A stretch of 64,000 nt of DNA from Melieria omissa (Eukaryota; Arthropoda; Insecta; Diptera; Ulidiidae). Positions 11,209-22,625 of this stretch are shown here, one piece after another (positions within the stretch are counted from its first letter, which is position 1; each line of letters opens with the position of its first letter). The stretch lies in NCBI GenBank assembly GCA_963971225.1, contig OZ020270.1, forward strand, positions 22,641,689 to 22,705,688, given 5' to 3'. The translations under genes and the position numbers were made by a program. The notes below the pieces were generated by a model. That model was not told where the DNA came from. It saw only the letters and a list, made by a program, of their open reading frames with translations, and made no database searches.

Positions 11209-11706
11209 CATTTATCACATTTTAACATTGAACTGAACATTTAGCTATCGAAGGATGCCATCCCATCTATCGACACTTGTTTTGACTGTTTTTTTGTTTA
11301 CTAAAAGTAGTATTTTAACCATCAAACACTCCTCGTTTTCACCTGATGTGGCACCATGCGACTTTCACCTTTTAAAAAAGAATTTGCCAATAAAAAAAGC
11401 CTTTTGAGAACGTAGAAACCATCCAAAAGGCTTGTACCGAATCCTGAAGGAGATTCCGGTCGACGAACTAAACCACTCTTTAGACATGTTTTTAGAACAT
11501 GCAAGACGCTGTATTGAGCTTAAACGTGACTATTAAAAAAACAAATGAGTTTCGCTAAAAAAAATTTTGTGTTACTATTCTTTTAAATGTTTAAAGATGT
11601 TTTGCTAATGTGGGAACGTACATACGATGTATAGTGATTGAGAATGTTCACAAATTATAGGCTATGGGGGGTTCTGATACCCAAACCCCCCTTGACTACG
11701 CCCCTG
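11209..11706 (-). mobile_element. Truncated non-autonomous hAT element (copy 2)
   Basis: The right end CTACGCCCCTG at 11706 and the adjoining CATCGTATGTACGTTCCCAC block match the left part of hAT copy 1 in reverse orientation. Similarity fades at about 11209 and no second CAGGGGCG terminus is found to the left, so the copy lacks one end. The 8 bp after the end are GCGTCGGC, but no matching duplicate is visible. It carries the same mariner fragment as copy 1. Confidence 0.75.
11320..11535 (+). pseudogene. Captured mariner transposase fragment (in hAT copy 2)
   Basis: Reads SPDVAPCDFHLF (the third catalytic Asp context of DD34D transposases), then with frame changes FENVETIQKAC, IPVDELNHSLDMFLEHA and RRCIELKRDY before a stop. 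Same segment as in copies 1 and 3, diverged from both. Non-functional. Confidence 0.65.
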
Positions 11707-12162
11707 GCGTCGGCTATTGTCGCTCGTCTTGCTGCTGTTGCTGCCAGCAGCCATTCCATTTTCATGTAGCTGCTGTTGGTTGCCACCGAAATGCGCACTT
11801 AAAGCGAAAATCTATTTTCCGCATGTTATGTAACAAGCCGCGGAAGCGCATCCAACACCGAAATCAAGGGGAAAAAAACCGACCACAAATATTAGCAAAA
11901 AATGCAGTGAGCCAAAAACAACAACAACCAAAACAAGAAAAAATTAAAAAGCATAAGATTGCATCAGGAATTATAGACAGAGCGAACTCATAAGCAGTAT
12001 GGCTGGCAGCCGAACGGCAGTAACAGTTCTCGAACGCCAACCCGCCCTGTTGTTACCGCTGGCCGCTTGTCGTTTGCCATAACAGGTGGCTGCTGCTGCT
12101 GCTACCGTTGGTCGTTGGTCGGCGACAAAACACGCGCACACTCGAGTCAGCCTCTTTAAACC
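11707..12162. other. CAG/GC-rich single-copy-like sequence
   Basis: Rich in GCTGCTGTTG and CAACAACAACC simple repeats. The 109-codon frame at 11664-11993 starts inside the hAT end and is low-complexity, so it is unlikely to be a gene. Composition resembles fly intronic or upstream DNA. Confidence 0.35.
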
Positions 12163-12166
12163 TTAA

Positions 12167-12850
12167 GGGGGGGTAAGGGATGAGCAGTTTCGGAAAATCG
12201 ATTTTTTTTACATTTTCTTAAAGTTTAACATTTCAAAAATGTTGTGTCAAAATTTCAAATCAATCGGAGCAAAACTGTCAACATAATGCGCTCCTGAGTG
12301 GCGCCTTCTTTATCTCCGAACGCGTTTTTCTGGAAACCATTTTTTCGAAGTCGGTGAACACGATCCTGCAAAATCTACTCAATGGATTCTTTTCAAACTT
12401 GGTATAAAATGCCTCCCCCCTACACTTTTGAAATTTTTCCATTTTTAGTTTTAGGTAGTTTTTTATTTAAAAAATGGCGGAAAATTTTGCGCAAAATCAC
12501 GTTTTTTGCTTCAGTAGCCCACGAATTGTTGAAAAACGCAAATAATAACTTTTCAACGATTGGGGGGGGATTAACTCATACTCTAAGTAAATTGGCCAAC
12601 TTTTTTGATTTCAGATAATTCTACGCCGACTTATCGTGTTCACCGCACAACGTGTTTTCAAAAAGACGTTCTGGGAAACCCGCTGTCACCGGCTTATTTT
12701 TCAATATTTTGTTACGAAAATTTCACAAAATATTCTCTAAATGATGCTTTATAATTTAAAAAAAGTTTCAATAAATTTTCTTCAGCTGCATCTCCGTAAA
12801 AAATTAGCGAAAAAAGTGTTTTTTGATTCAAACTATCCCTTACCCCCCCC
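12167..12850. mobile_element. TTAA-flanked MITE, 684 bp
   Basis: TTAA at 12163-12166 and 12851-12854. Termini are GGGGGGGTAAGGGAT on the left and its reverse complement ATCCCTTACCCCCCCC on the right. Internally, GTCGGTGAACACGAT near 12351 is mirrored by ATCGTGTTCACCG near 12637, a second nested inverted pair. A related TTAA MITE lies at 9954-10664. No transposase. Confidence 0.8.
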
Positions 12851-12854
12851 TTAA

Positions 12855-15370
12855 CAAGCATTCAGCAACTACACTTCAAACTCAAATTGCTGAATCGCTT
12901 CCAATATAATGAAAACCGCTGTTGGGTGCTTTTATTTTACGTTGTGGGAGGGGGAAGGAGGAAGTTACAGTTCTTCAACGATTTTTTTCATCGATATGGT
13001 AAAGTCCCCCATCAACATAGTGTTTATCAGCTGTTCAGTGGAATACCGGGGCTTTTGACACATTTTTGAAATGCTCGAAAGTTCGTCCAAAAAAGGAGAC
13101 CTATTTCAGGCCGTTAGCTTTACCGACTTCTAGAAACTCGGCTCCTTCTTTTCAACATCGTTTTAATCTACTATGTGGTATACTATCGAAGATTTTGGAC
13201 ATTATTACAAGATAAACTGTATTCTAGGTCGTTGGCTCTTTTGGCCTAAGCACTGTAGGCAGTTGTACGATTTGTAGAAACTAGTTACATTTTTGTTACA
13301 GGCTTTTCATATTATTGCTTACTAATGCTTTTGCCTTAGGAGCTGCAGGCATTTAAACGATTTCGAAAACTTGGTCTTTTATGTCTCTTAAGCATTGATT
13401 TACTCATTTTTCCGATGGAACATCGCTGACTTTGGACACATTTTTGGAAAAGCTGAATATTTTGTGCTAGAAAATAGGCCGTATTACAGATTACTACCTT
13501 TTTTATTTAGAGACAACAGGTATTTGAAAGAGAACAACACTGTCTATACGTGACAATTTTTGTGAACTTAAATTTTGCGCGAATTAAGTTAAATCTGTAT
13601 TAAACACTTTTCCCCGAAACGAACCACATGTATGCCCACATTCAGACATACATCTTTGCTCGACAATTCACGTTTTTCGAGCACCTGACGTGCATTTGTT
13701 ATTTTGGTAGTTTTCGTTTTGTTATCGGAAGTTATTATTATACCTAACCTAAAATGTGCCTCAACATATTTTGTATAATTTCGTTGCTCTTTGTTCTATA
13801 CGTTTTTTATATATTTTTTGTTGCCGCAGCGTATTTTCCCGCGCTTCCCTCCCTTCCAATGTGTGCGTTTCATATTTTATTTTCCCGCAAATGTTGTGAA
13901 CAGCGCATACAACGAAAGGCAACTACGAAGGGGGCTCCGAACAATGTAAACAAAACCAAATTAATGGCACACAAGGAGGGGAGGGTTGAGCGCATTTTGC
14001 TGCGGCATAAAATAACCATTGCTGAGAAGGAAACGTCCGCCGGGCAGCGGGTTCCTGCAGCCGAAACACGATCAGCTATTGCCGCCGTAGTCGACTGCCG
14101 CGACTGTAGACCAGGGGAAAAATTTGCGTCGCTGCTGAATGCTAAACACATTTTGGCCTAAAATTGGGGTCGCTCAATCTGCGACTAGATCAAAGAGATG
14201 GAAAAGTTCATCAAAGTTTTGTCGAGCTTTCGGCATCTCGACATTTTAACCTACACTCAGTTTTATTTTAGGTTTGCTATTGCCAGGTGAATCTATGTTT
14301 TGCTTAATTCGAAAAGTTAGTTGAATTTCTATTAATTTTAAATTTACGACCTTCGGTATCTCGAAAATTAAGATATTGATATAAAAAATATAATAGAAAA
14401 GGTTTTTAGAAATTTGAAATTTTTTAACTTAAACTCCCAATATCTTGATAACCAGCTCGATATTTATGATAGTTTTTTTGCTGCTTTTATGCTGAAGGTT
14501 GTGAGATTTGTATTCAGTTTTCCTAGTTGCAATTTATGATATATCGAAACTAAGCGAGATATCGACAATCTTGATTGCACTTTTTTGTCGATTAGTTTAG
14601 AAAGCTAGAAAAAGTCGAAATGTCGAAATTGTATTGTTTTTCAAATTTCAACTTTTATTTACAATTTTGTTCTTATTGTGCTGATCGAGTTGATGCGCCA
14701 TTAATATCGTTAATTTTATTTACTTTAATGATTTGTTTTGCTTAATTTTGATTCTATATCCTCCCTACCCCTTCCCCAGCGTGACTCAAGGCCCTCTTAT
14801 TATTTTATGTCGTCGACCGTTGTCCGCCGAAACTCAACAGTCGACGCACTGGACTTGGAAATTGGCGCCAAAAGTTTTCCAAAAATTTTCGGCACGCACT
14901 AGCCGCATTCGAGAGGTGATTGACCCGGCGCCAGCAGGCGGCAATATGCGCGCAAACTGCTGCTCCTGCGCGTTAGAAGCACGACCCCGTGTCAAGTGCG
15001 CCGCGCAACCCTACAACAGTTGGCCGGCCGCACTCTGTGCCTACGCATTTATGTGCCCCGAAATGCCGGCAAATTGCTGTGGCCGGTTCCTTGCTGTGGC
15101 ATTTTCGTCTTTCGTGCCGCTGTCGCTGTTGTTTTGTAATTATAATTTTTGTGTGTGCTCCGTAACCTGCAGTCGTTACAGCAGCAGCTCACCTGTTTTT
15201 ATAATAATTGACCTCTCCCCATTTACTATGAGTTTTTGTTGTTGCTGTTTATTGGTCGCGTTGTGCTGGTATGCACTACCGGGGGTGTTTTGTCGTTTTG
15301 ATGCATTTTCCCTTTGGCCTTAGAGAGTGGCGTCTAGCAATAATTTGAGGTCAGCGCTGAAGCTACCGCC
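12855..15370. other. Long stretch without a recognisable gene
   Basis: About 2.5 kb. 13050-13560 is a degenerate repeat with recurring phrases such as CTAGAAACTCGG and GGACACATTTTTG; related text appears near 16600, 30100-30400, 37000-37200, 51100-51300 and 52450-52640. Two longer plus-strand ORFs (13754-14161, 135 codons; 14733-15323, 196 codons) show Cys/Ser/Phe-rich, low-complexity translations and no domain. I treat them as chance frames. Near 14800-15110 the sequence is more GC-rich and less repetitive, possibly host-specific DNA. Confidence 0.35.
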
Positions 15371-15378
15371 AGTATAAG

Positions 15379-16114
15379 CAGTGAAGTTAACTGTAGGGAA
15401 AATTCCCTACATGTAGGGAATTTTTGCGAAAATTGTGTGCGTAGGGAAAAAAAGGACAGATTTTTTAAAATTCACTAAATGTAGGGAATTTTCAAACAAC
15501 CCTGGTTATGGAAAATTTTGAAGTCAAATTAGTCAAACTAAACTTTAACGATCAAATGTTGTTTCCCAATTTGTCAAAGTTGGCCAAATATGTTTCGGCA
15601 CTACCACATTCTAATGCAGACTCTGAAAGAATATTTTCGAACAAAAAAGGAACACATCAAGCCATGACAATTTGACTTCAATTTGTAAATTTTCAATGTA
15701 AAGAACAGCACTTTAAGAAAATTTCATACACTGAGTAGTATGACCATAAATAATTAGTCTTAGTGTAATTTTTGTACTGATTTTTTTAATGTGATGAAAT
15801 GGTATCTCAGTGCAAAGCACAATTTTTTTTATGTTATTATGTTTCCATGTTTTAAATCGTATCTCAGTACAAAGCACAACTTTGTTTTGTTGTTTTCATG
15901 TTGCAAATGAATTTAAAGAAGAATTAATAAATGTTATGGTTTTTACTTTTGCGACTTTTATTCACAAAAAATTAAAAAAACCTTAAATATTACAAAATAC
16001 TTGGAAAATAAGTGTAGGGAATTTCGTAGGGAAAATTGCTGGACAGCGTAGGGAAAAGTAGGGATTTTTTTCAAGTCGCGTAGGGATTTTTCAAAAAAAA
16101 AGTTAACATCACTG
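15379..16114 (+). mobile_element. hAT relic, 736 bp
   Basis: Termini CAGTGAAGTTAAC and, reverse-complemented on the right, CAGTGATGTTAAC, flanked by a perfect 8-bp duplication AGTATAAG (15371-15378 and 16115-16122). GTAGGGAAAA/TTCCCTAC motifs are repeated in both subterminal regions, likely transposase-binding sites. The middle holds a remnant of its own transposase (15509-15674). It appears to be an internal deletion product of an autonomous hAT element. Confidence 0.85.
15509..15674 (+). pseudogene. hAT transposase C-terminal (dimerisation) remnant
   Basis: One open frame reads MLFPNLSKLAKYVSALPHSN then ADSERIFSNKKGTHQAM and TGA. The LPHSNADSERIFS block is the hallmark of the hAT C-terminal dimerisation domain. 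Everything upstream of it is missing. Confidence 0.75.
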
Positions 16115-16122
16115 AGTATAAG

Positions 16123-18151
16123 TCATAGTCCATGACAACAGGACCCGCCACCATCGACTCGCACTTCCTTCCGTAACCCGTCGGCCGGCGAGCGCTAACA
16201 GCCGTTAATGAGCAACAACACTTGTTGGCTGACATTTGACGAGCTGGTGGTGGTGGGGGAATGTTGGCCGGGACACCTGTAGATTTTTCTTATCTCACCC
16301 TTCTCGCATAATTTCCCCCTTTTCAACGTCTACTTTTTAATTTGGTTTTCTGTTTTTGTATGCACTTTTTGGTACTTGTTATTGTTGATATTTTTTTGTT
16401 GCTGTTAACGATTTTGCGCGCACAAGAGAAACTGCGCACGCGCACCTCTTTTTCCTTCAGAACATTTCCTTCGACCTCGTTTTCGACTTTTGAAAAAGGA
16501 AAATAATAAAAATGAAAGAAAGATAAAGTAAACAATTTAGGTAAAAATCATTTTGAAAAATAAAACTTGACCTCGAAATATGGCCTTTCTTCTAGTTAGA
16601 CTTTTAGGCGTTTTCAAAGATGGCTCAAAGTCCCCGATATTCCCTTTGAAAGCTGAGTAAATGTTGAATAGGGACTTTTAAAAGAGCTGGGTTCTATTAA
16701 TCGTTCAAGTGTCTGCAGCTGTTGCCGCTGTGTTGTTTTCAGCGCACTTCGTGTCACTGAACGCAGTATTCTTTTTTTTGTTGACTTGTATTATCGCCAC
16801 TGAATTGTATGTATTTGAAGTTCAAGAAGTGACCATGGCTAACATAATTGTATGTGTGTATTGTCTTTGCTTCACACACAGCAGCGCCACATCGTCACCT
16901 CCCCTGCGCCCTTCTGCACCTGAACTGAATCGTCGTTGGAACTGACCTTGAGTTTATTTTCTCATTTCAAAGTCAAATTGTGTTTGTTGCTGTTTTTGGT
17001 GTTGTTGTTTGCGTTGGCGTTGGTGTTCTTTAAATGCCTTTAATAGTGGAGGCCCTCACTGTTTTACTTGTGTTTTTGTTATAGTATTATGTGAAGTTTT
17101 CGCGTATTTTCCCACCGAATTGTTGTCTCCTCTTTGTTGTGATTTGAAACAAAAAACACAAATACACAGACACAGAGACCTGCATATATTATATACTGAC
17201 AGTGAGCCGTATTGCGGGCGTACGTTACCATTCCGAGGGGGAAGATGAAGCAAAACTGTTGGATTATTCGATTTTCATTCTATTCTATTTCATCCACTGA
17301 AAAATTTTGAGTCTTGTAATTCCTTCCTAAATTTTGTTATTTCTCTAGAATTATTTACAACTTTTTAACATTTTTGAATTCTTGCAACAGTTTTCTTTCT
17401 TTTTTTTTCTTTTCCTTTCAATTATTTCGACCTTTTTTGAATTCTTTTAATTGTTTAACGCTTTTCAAATTCTTTAACCATTTTTCTTTCTCTTCAAATT
17501 TCTATAACCCTTTTAAAAATGTATAAATTTTCCCTGGTAAAACGGTTGACACTAACCCTCACCGCAGCTTGTCGCGTCCATAGCCGCGCTACTCCCGTGT
17601 GATGACTGACTGATCGCACAGTGTCATCACTGGTTAAAACTTGTGCGGAGAAAACAAAGAATTTCGAATTTCCTTAAAGGTGTTGAAAACCGTCCAAGAA
17701 GCTTGCGTCGTTTTCGGCAGCTTTAAGCACCGCCAAAGCAGCAGTCAATCCAGATATCGTAGCCAACTGCTGTATAATGTGAGCAACAGAAACAACAGCA
17801 AAGCCCACAGCGGCGGCACATACTCTCCCCCTAGAGTACAACAGCGTACGGCCCAAATATACGCCCGTGCGGCAAACAAGCATTAAACAATTAAAAAAAA
17901 ATCACAAAAACATGCAAAGACGCAAAATAAATAAATGAAAATCGCAAATTACGCCACCGCAGACGAATGAGGTAAGTCCTAGGCTATGCCTTCGCCGATA
18001 ATTGTGGACGTGCCGCTGTGCAAATACGTGAATATTTGGCACTGATTTTCAAAGACAGAAGAGAAGAGCGCCAGAGCAGAGCAATATTACAGCACTGTAT
18101 AGACACTTGTCTATATACAATATTTCTAACTATAACTGATTTTTCTAATTA
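16123..18151. other. Sequence between hAT copies, no gene recognised
   Basis: Mixed GT-rich, T-rich and GC-rich DNA. ORFs at 16709-16945, 17009-17248 and 17641-17886 are short and domain-free. 16560-16690 carries one copy of the old dispersed repeat (ATGGCTCAAAGTCCCCGAT). Nothing else supportable. Confidence 0.35.
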
Positions 18152-18159
18152 TAACTGAC

Positions 18160-19073
18160 TATTGGCGCACGCAGGATTTTTTTTCGAGGGGAGAGGGGGA
18201 GGGAAGTTCTCAAAAAGTTACACAAAACTTTTTTGAGAACTTTGAAGCAGAATAAAATTTAGATGTATGAATCTACAGAGGCCAAAGCATGTACCTATGT
18301 TTTCCCCCTTTACAGATTTTGGCCCTGAAAGTTCAAAATAGAACATTTAGTTAAAAGGAGACAATTTTTCTCTTTCATTTGATTCCCATATCTTCATCAT
18401 TGCACAACCGCATATATTAAAAAAATGTTTCAAATACGTACACATATGTCCTTAAAATTGTAAAGTAATTTGAAGAGGACTTTGGTCCTTTGAAAGGGAC
18501 TTTCTGTCAGAAAATTAAAAACTGACTATGCCAGGTTACTATAAATGACAACATTAGGATGGGTCTCGGCAAAAAATTTTTTTTTTCGCACGGTGGAATA
18601 AATGTAAAGTTGGTGTTTTCACTCAGCGCATCATAACATTCGAAAATTTATGATTTTTTAAAATGGTCGAAAAATTCACAATTTTACAACTTTTACCGTC
18701 AGTAATTTCGCCAAATCTCTGATTTGGACAATTTGTATATCTCTGGAAAGGCTAAGGTATTACCTTCTGACCGACGGACAGCTTGTGTTAGTCGGATGAT
18801 TCGTTTACGAGATATGTGCTCATAACTGAAACAACAGGAAAAAACGATTTTTCGAAAACCGCTTCTTACAAAAATTTTTTGATCTTCAGTTTCGTGTTCA
18901 GCAGCCCAAAGTTAGTCAAGAAAACATTTTTATTTTTAGGTGAATTTTTTGTGTCGCGTAGTGTTCTTGATGATTGAATATATATGCGACGGTTATAAAT
19001 TAAATTTTTGTGCTAACTTATAGATATTTCAGGGGGTTAAAACCCCAAAAATTCTCCCCTGTGTGCGCCACTG
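18160..19073. mobile_element. hAT-type MITE, 914 bp
   Basis: Right terminus CTGTGTGCGCCACTG at 19073; left terminus TATTGGCGCACGCAGG, corresponding to CAGTGGCGCACACAGG with two changes. Flanks are TAACTGAC (18152-18159) and TTACTGAC (19074-19081), a 7/8 match to an 8-bp duplication. Interior landmarks: TGACTATGCCAGG, GGATGGGTCTCGG, TCGTTTACGAGATATGTGCT, AGTTTCGTGTTCAGCAGCC. These recur in reverse in 27560-28640, partly at 50450-50610, and at the end of the window. No coding capacity. Confidence 0.8.
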
Positions 19074-19170
19074 TTACTGACTATATCTTGTATATCTTGT
19101 TTATATCTTGTATATCTAAGCTGACTCTATTATATCAATATACCAGCCGCCTCGATAGTGCCGCCTCATA

Positions 19171-19489
19171 GCCGGCCTCGATAGTCCAGCGGGTAGCGCG
19201 CTGGTCCTAGGTTCGAGTCCTTGCTCGGGTTGGTGAAACACTCATTTAGTTCTATCGCTATCCACGCGAAGCAGATAAGAATCACACAAATCGCACAAGT
19301 GCGCTCTTGGCAGGCAATGGCAAAACCCCCAAGTATCAAAGAAAAAACTGCCAACCGCTGTTCGGATTCGGCGTTAAACTGTAGGGCCCTCCTCCCTTTT
19401 TCACCCATAAGTTTGAAATGTTTGAATGAATTTAAAAAACACATGAAATATGTGGTAACTATCACAATGGGCCTCACAATAGGCTTCCG
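19171..19489 (+). mobile_element. tRNA-derived SINE, 5' part (split by the stack 19490-29850)
   Basis: The head GCCTCGATAGTCCAGCGGG with GGTTCGAGTCC resembles the A and B boxes of a tRNA-derived pol III promoter. The body (GCGCTCTTGGCAGGCAATGG, CGGATTCGGCGTTAAACTG) matches the complete SINE at 54490-54890. The copy stops at AGGCTTCCG and resumes at 29859 with AGTGTGTCTCT, exactly where the intact copy is continuous. The anticodon region is shortened relative to the other copy. Confidence 0.85.
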
Positions 19490-20979
19490 CAGTGGAGTCC
19501 CCACGGGAGGGGATTGGGGGGATGAATCCCCCTTGGTGGAGAAATTCATTTATCCAGTTTGATGTAACAATATAGAATTGTGAAACATTTTTTCTATTTG
19601 CTTTATCTCTTCTGTGAGCACCCACCTAAAACCTAACAGTTGAAACTTCCATGACCTAACCAGACCATGGTGTAAACAAGAGGATAGTCGAGGATTGTTA
19701 TTAAGGATATGAAAAACAACCAGAAAGTGTGAACACAATGATGCAATATAATGCAGTATAATGACTCACAAACACATTGAGATTTTACATTGGACACATA
19801 CAAATTGCACATTGAACTATCTAAACGACCATGTCGTTGACCATGACTGGCTGTCGTGCCAGTAAATTATTAATTATAATCAGTAGCTTCGTTTTGTTCA
19901 GGGCCAAATGAAAGCGTGAAATTGTCAGCACCGTTATTATAACCAATTTTTCAGAGAAATTGACCTCTCTGATGTACAAGAATGCAAAAAATCAGTATTG
20001 CATTTGTTCTCGCAGAATAGTTGTATTTTCAGTGTTCCCAAAAGTATCGACTATTTACCAAAGTAGTTAAGCGCAGGCTTCATGCCAACCCTGCATCAGC
20101 TGTTGAAATTTGAAAAAAAATTCAGTTAAATCTTTTTGGTGAATTGTGTGTAAACATGGAAACATGGTCACCTCTATCATAATTCAATTTCAGAACGTCA
20201 TACATTTTATAAATGTTGCATTTCTTTTACATAGCTGGTGTATGCTTTTTAAAAAAGGTCATTTTAGATTTTCGTAATTCTATTAGAAGGAGTTTTCAAA
20301 ATGTCAAAATGTTACATCAAACTTGAATATTTTAGTTGGGATTTTGTGACTTAAAAATACATGTCACTTGAATTTTTTGTTTTACGAAGTTTATGTTTGT
20401 ACTATGTAGTAGGGCCCTGCGGCTTTGCACGCAAGTTTGAAGTCAATGGGCCCAATAAATCAAGTTTCTTCATACTACACTCTTTGGGCGGTGCCACGCC
20501 TCTTTTATGTTATGTCCAATCCATTCCTCTAGTCGAATGGTGTGACCCGGTTTCATTGATATGCGACTTTCATTTCCAATGTTACAGTCGCAAAAAATAT
20601 ACCGCCAGTAGAATGACACATCTATGAGACGATGGTATACAAAACTTCAAAGCTTTCCAACTTATTGTTCCGAAGATATTCCACATTAAAAACTTGGGTT
20701 GTATGGACGGTGCCATGCCCCTCGGCCAATACCCACCCTACTCTTCCTGTCGAAGGGCACGACGAAATCGTTAGTATGTGCCAAATATCTTGATGTGTGA
20801 TTTTCAGTTCCACAGTTATTGAAAATAATAAGGTAAAAAGTACCACGCCCCTTGTCCAACGCCCATACAATTTAACCACTTGAACTACACGTCTAAGCCA
20901 GTAGCGGCTTAAGGGGGGGGGGCGGAGGGGCGGACCGCCCCGGGCCCCGGGCTGCGGGGGGCCCCGAGAGAAACTTGTA

Positions 20980-22239
20980 GGGGAAAGTGGGGCGAATCGT
21001 TACGCTTTTTTGTAAGCCCAATATTTTTTATCTGCAAAAAAATTTTCGACCATGTTATATATCGTTTTGAAGCCTGTTATTTTGCGCAACTTTTGATTAT
21101 AAACACTTAGGTGTTGGACAAATACGAAATAAGTTATGTCGATATTTCCAAAGTGTCCAAAAAATGGCATTTTAAAAAGTGTGGGGCGAATCGTTACGCA
21201 GTATGGGGCGAATCGTTACACTCGCTTTTTTCAAATTTTGAGGCGCTGAAATCAAAATATGTGTACACAGATAATATTTCAATTATTTACTTCATTTTTA
21301 TTAAGCAAACGAATACATGTTTGATGGTTAAATTGACCAACATGCCAGAAGAAAATGGTATATGAAAAAATGAAAAAGGAAAAAAGTTGATTTTTATTCA
21401 GAATCTGACTCAACATCAGCATAATCATTCGCAGCGATGGCGCTTCGACGCTGGCTTATGCGTTTCGGTGCTGCCTCAGATGATTTAGCTACCTTTTTTG
21501 TTTTTTTTTCTTGTCATCTTTGTTCATTTGTCCAGCCAGTTTTCTTGCTGCGGCATGCACCTTCTTCATTACAATGAAAAGTTGCAATCATAGTCAAATA
21601 ATAAAGTCATCCCGATAGTGACATTTTATATCAAGTACTCTTATTTTGACAACTGTTCGCTCAAAGTATTTTGAATTCAACTCGTTGCAATAAAGTAATG
21701 AAATATAAAAAAAAAATCACGAAAATGATAAAAAACATATCATGACGAACAACACAGATGATTTTTCTACAAACAAAAGCAATAACGCAGTCTTCAAAAT
21801 TGCGCCAGACGCTTAAATGCATAAAAAATGACCGTCACGATTCGCCCCATACGAAATGTAACGATTCGCCCCACTGTGACATGTTTGCTATGGAATGGCT
21901 TAGCAAAGACACGGTAACAATATTTGCGAATTTTCTTTTTTTACGCGAAAGGCAACACAATAAAGATAAAAAAACATACACTTTCGATTGATCACAAAAT
22001 TATTTAGCACTCAAAATTGAAAGATTGTAGACATCCAAATATGAATTTTACAAGTCACAAAACACATTTTACCCTGTCAAGCGTCAGTTTTCTACTGAGA
22101 ATTGGAATGTCACCGAACCAAATGAGCGGCTGAAGGTGACGAACATTTAGCTATGCGACATTTGATATATGGTGGCGTAATTTTTAAGATATCGCTCTGT
22201 AACGATTCGCCCCATGTAACGATTCGCTCCACTCTCCCC
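20980..22239. mobile_element. TA-flanked TIR element with arrayed subterminal motif (pogo/Tc1-type, non-autonomous)
   Basis: TA at 20978-20979 and 22240-22241. Termini GGGGAAAGTGGGGCGAATCG and, reverse-complemented, GGGGAGAGTGGAGCGAATCG. The core GGGGCGAATCGTTAC recurs at about 20990, 21183 and 21206 near the left end and in reverse at about 21838, 21858, 22199 and 22218 near the right end (seven copies). On the minus strand around 21400-21560 a Lys/Ser/Asp-rich frame ending ANDYADVESDSE resembles a transposase C-terminal tail. The 84-codon plus frame at 21111-21365 has no domain. Confidence 0.75.
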
Positions 22240-22625
22240 TATATAAAAATTTTGTTTTATCAAATTACTCGAAATTTCCGAAATTTGTGTAATGCTGTTT
22301 ATTGTGAATAAATGATAAGTAAGAAGCAGATATTATTTTTCTTTTTGCTTCTGTTTCGTACCAATGCTGCCAAAAAACAGACCTTATCGAAAAAGCAAAT
22401 CGCTTTTCTTGAACCGTACTCCATTCGCAACTGCGTAGTAGCAATTTATTTGGTGTGGCAGCACTTTTCCAGCCTTTTGTTCGGATAACGGGAACACTGC
22501 TTTGGTTTGCATTGAAATTCGTTATATTGAATTGGTCGCACAGGAGCAAAATTTTAAACAAATAGTAAATATACATCGCCAAAAGATATTTTATAGTGTA
22601 TTTTCTAAATAATTTGTTTTGCACA

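Noticed and set aside
11664..11993. 109-codon plus ORF
   Set aside because: Starts within the terminal repeat of a truncated hAT and runs into CAA/GCT-rich DNA; no domain.
14733..15323. 196-codon plus ORF
   Set aside because: Cys/Phe/Ser-rich with no domain or coding periodicity that I can see; begins in T-rich DNA. Kept only as a chance frame.
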